Shown: in pieces, positions 63,293-64,000 of the stretch
Position numbering within the stretch: the first letter of the stretch is position 1
Layout of the letters: each line of letters opens with the position of its first letter
NCBI RefSeq assembly: GCF_001316285.1
Contig: NZ_BBDO01000003.1
Coordinates: forward strand, 124,001 to 188,000
Reading direction: 5' to 3'
DNA from: Vulcanisaeta sp. JCM 16161
GTDB taxonomy: Archaea > Thermoproteota > Thermoprotei > Thermoproteales > Thermocladiaceae
Length of the DNA stretch: 64,000 bases
Translations under genes and position numbers: made by a program
The notes under the pieces: model-generated
Database searches by the model: none
What the model was told of the DNA's origin: nothing
Seen by the model: only the letters and a program-made list of their open reading frames with translations

Positions 63293-63313
63293 ATAATAAT
63301 GCTTATAAATAGG
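63293..63313 (+). promoter_or_regulatory. Shared TATA-linked element before the glutamate synthase core gene
   Basis: TAATGCTTATAAAT at 63297-63310, close to the hisG and cimA elements. GCTTATAAAT is the TATA box, 22-31 bp before the GTG at 63332, giving a leaderless mRNA. Confidence 0.45.
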
Positions 63314-63331
63314 TAACCGGCTATAATCCGA

Positions 63332-64000
63332 GTGAATTATATAATCAATATAAGGCCCAGGCAGGTGATTAGGGATTTCATTAGGTTAACGAATATGGGA
63401 CCTACGGATGATTTCTGGTACAGTGAAGTCATTAATGAGATTAGGGGGATGGCGATGCATGGTAGGCCCATTAGGATTTTTAGGAGGGGTGTGAGGAGGT
63501 ATAGGATTCTTGATAATATTGATTTTGGAATTAATGAAATTAGGTTGGCAGGGCATGAAAGGGGTATTGCAAGCCTTACCTCGTTCATTGGCGGTATTGA
63601 GGTTTCCGCACCCATATACCTGGCCGACATGTCCTTTGGTTCCCTAGCCGGTGTGCCCAATGTTGTTGAGGCTGAGTTGGCAGATGAGTTAATGCTCATA
63701 AGTGGTACTGGGAGGGTGGATTGCACCCTGAGGTTGCCAGGCATAGGAGGATATTTGTTCAGTGGGCGTCGGCTAGGTTCGGCGTTGACATAAACACCTA
63801 ATGGCTGGCATGGGGATTGTGATTAAGATTGGGCAGGGCGCGAAGCCGGGAATTGGTGGTCATCTTCCTGGATCGAAGGTGACGCCAGTGATATCCCAGG
63901 TTAGGAGGATACCGATTGGAATTGATGCGCTATCGCCGGCGCCACACCACGACATATACTCCATCGAGGACTTAAAACAGAGGATTGACGCCCTTAAGGA
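63332..64000 (+). CDS. Glutamate synthase FMN/central domain (partial)
   Basis: N-terminal part of the archaeal glutamate synthase core, running off the window. [56 protein letters not shown], then after a lost base near 63795 [38 protein letters not shown] and [20 protein letters not shown] (FMN and 2-oxoglutarate site). With the upstream fused gene it makes NAD(P)H- or ferredoxin-dependent glutamate synthase; the electron donor subunit is not visible. Confidence 0.92.

Noticed and set aside
1..64000. Programmed ribosomal frameshifting as explanation of the many split genes
   Set aside because: The breaks fall at different places in unrelated housekeeping genes, with no shared slippery site or downstream structure, and mostly equal simple base losses; sequencing error explains them better.

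Overview
The window reads as chromosomal DNA of a hyperthermophilic Thermoproteota archaeon, most likely Thermoproteales close to Vulcanisaeta or Caldivirga. The basis is the gene families: PaREP1 proteins, Gat-QueC for archaeosine, archaeal pantoate kinase and phosphopantothenate synthetase, four-subunit 2-oxoacid:ferredoxin oxidoreductase, and archaeal-type split glutamate synthase. AGG-dominated arginine codons, GTG/TTG starts, TATA boxes 20-35 bp before many start codons (leaderless mRNAs) and many 1-4 nt gene overlaps fit this. The genus is inference. No rRNA, tRNA, CRISPR array, IS element or origin was recognised.

Layout: 1-1188 is thiC (minus, cut by the window edge). 1.2-6.9 kb is an accessory island: four PaREP1 copies (one decayed, one frameshifted), an archaeal AAA ATPase behind two 8-1-8 bp palindromes, a PLD/HKD-fold protein and a VapBC module with a truncated toxin. 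7.0-8.6 kb is pdxS-pdxT (PLP). 8.8-20.8 kb is almost the whole IMP pathway: purS-purQ-purT, purD, purC, purL-purF-purF paralogue-purM, purE-purK. 20.9-23.6 kb has a retropepsin-like protein and Gat-QueC/QueE. 23.6-28.9 kb carries panE, a CobT-like gene, panB, phosphopantothenate synthetase and pantoate kinase. 28.9-35.5 kb holds nine his genes. 35.6-43.1 kb has an MFS transporter, thrC, hom, asd, lysC and cimA. 43.2-46.4 kb has leuD, an unknown gene, a second retropepsin-like gene and leuC. 46.6-55.0 kb is central carbon and redox metabolism: porGDAB, citrate synthase, hdrA-mvhD-hdrC. 55.2-61.1 kb is ilvB-ilvN-ilvC, leuA, a cupin and leuB. 61.3-64.0 kb is glutamate synthase.

Together the genes make purines, histidine, Thr, Ile/Val/Leu, PLP, thiamine, CoA and glutamate. 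Ferredoxin-linked Por and Hdr modules and citrate synthase supply precursors and electrons.

Most long genes are broken by 1-2 nt indels, mostly losses and partly at homopolymers, while both halves keep intact family motifs. I treat these as probable read or consensus errors and annotate each gene over its full extent. Two in-frame nonsense codons (pdxT; the second retropepsin-like gene) are a different class. The least explained signals are a degenerate PurF paralogue inside the purine operon, a 12-mer upstream of three purine loci, a TATA-linked element shared by amino-acid loci, the palindrome pair before the ATPase gene, and an unusually long double HdrA.
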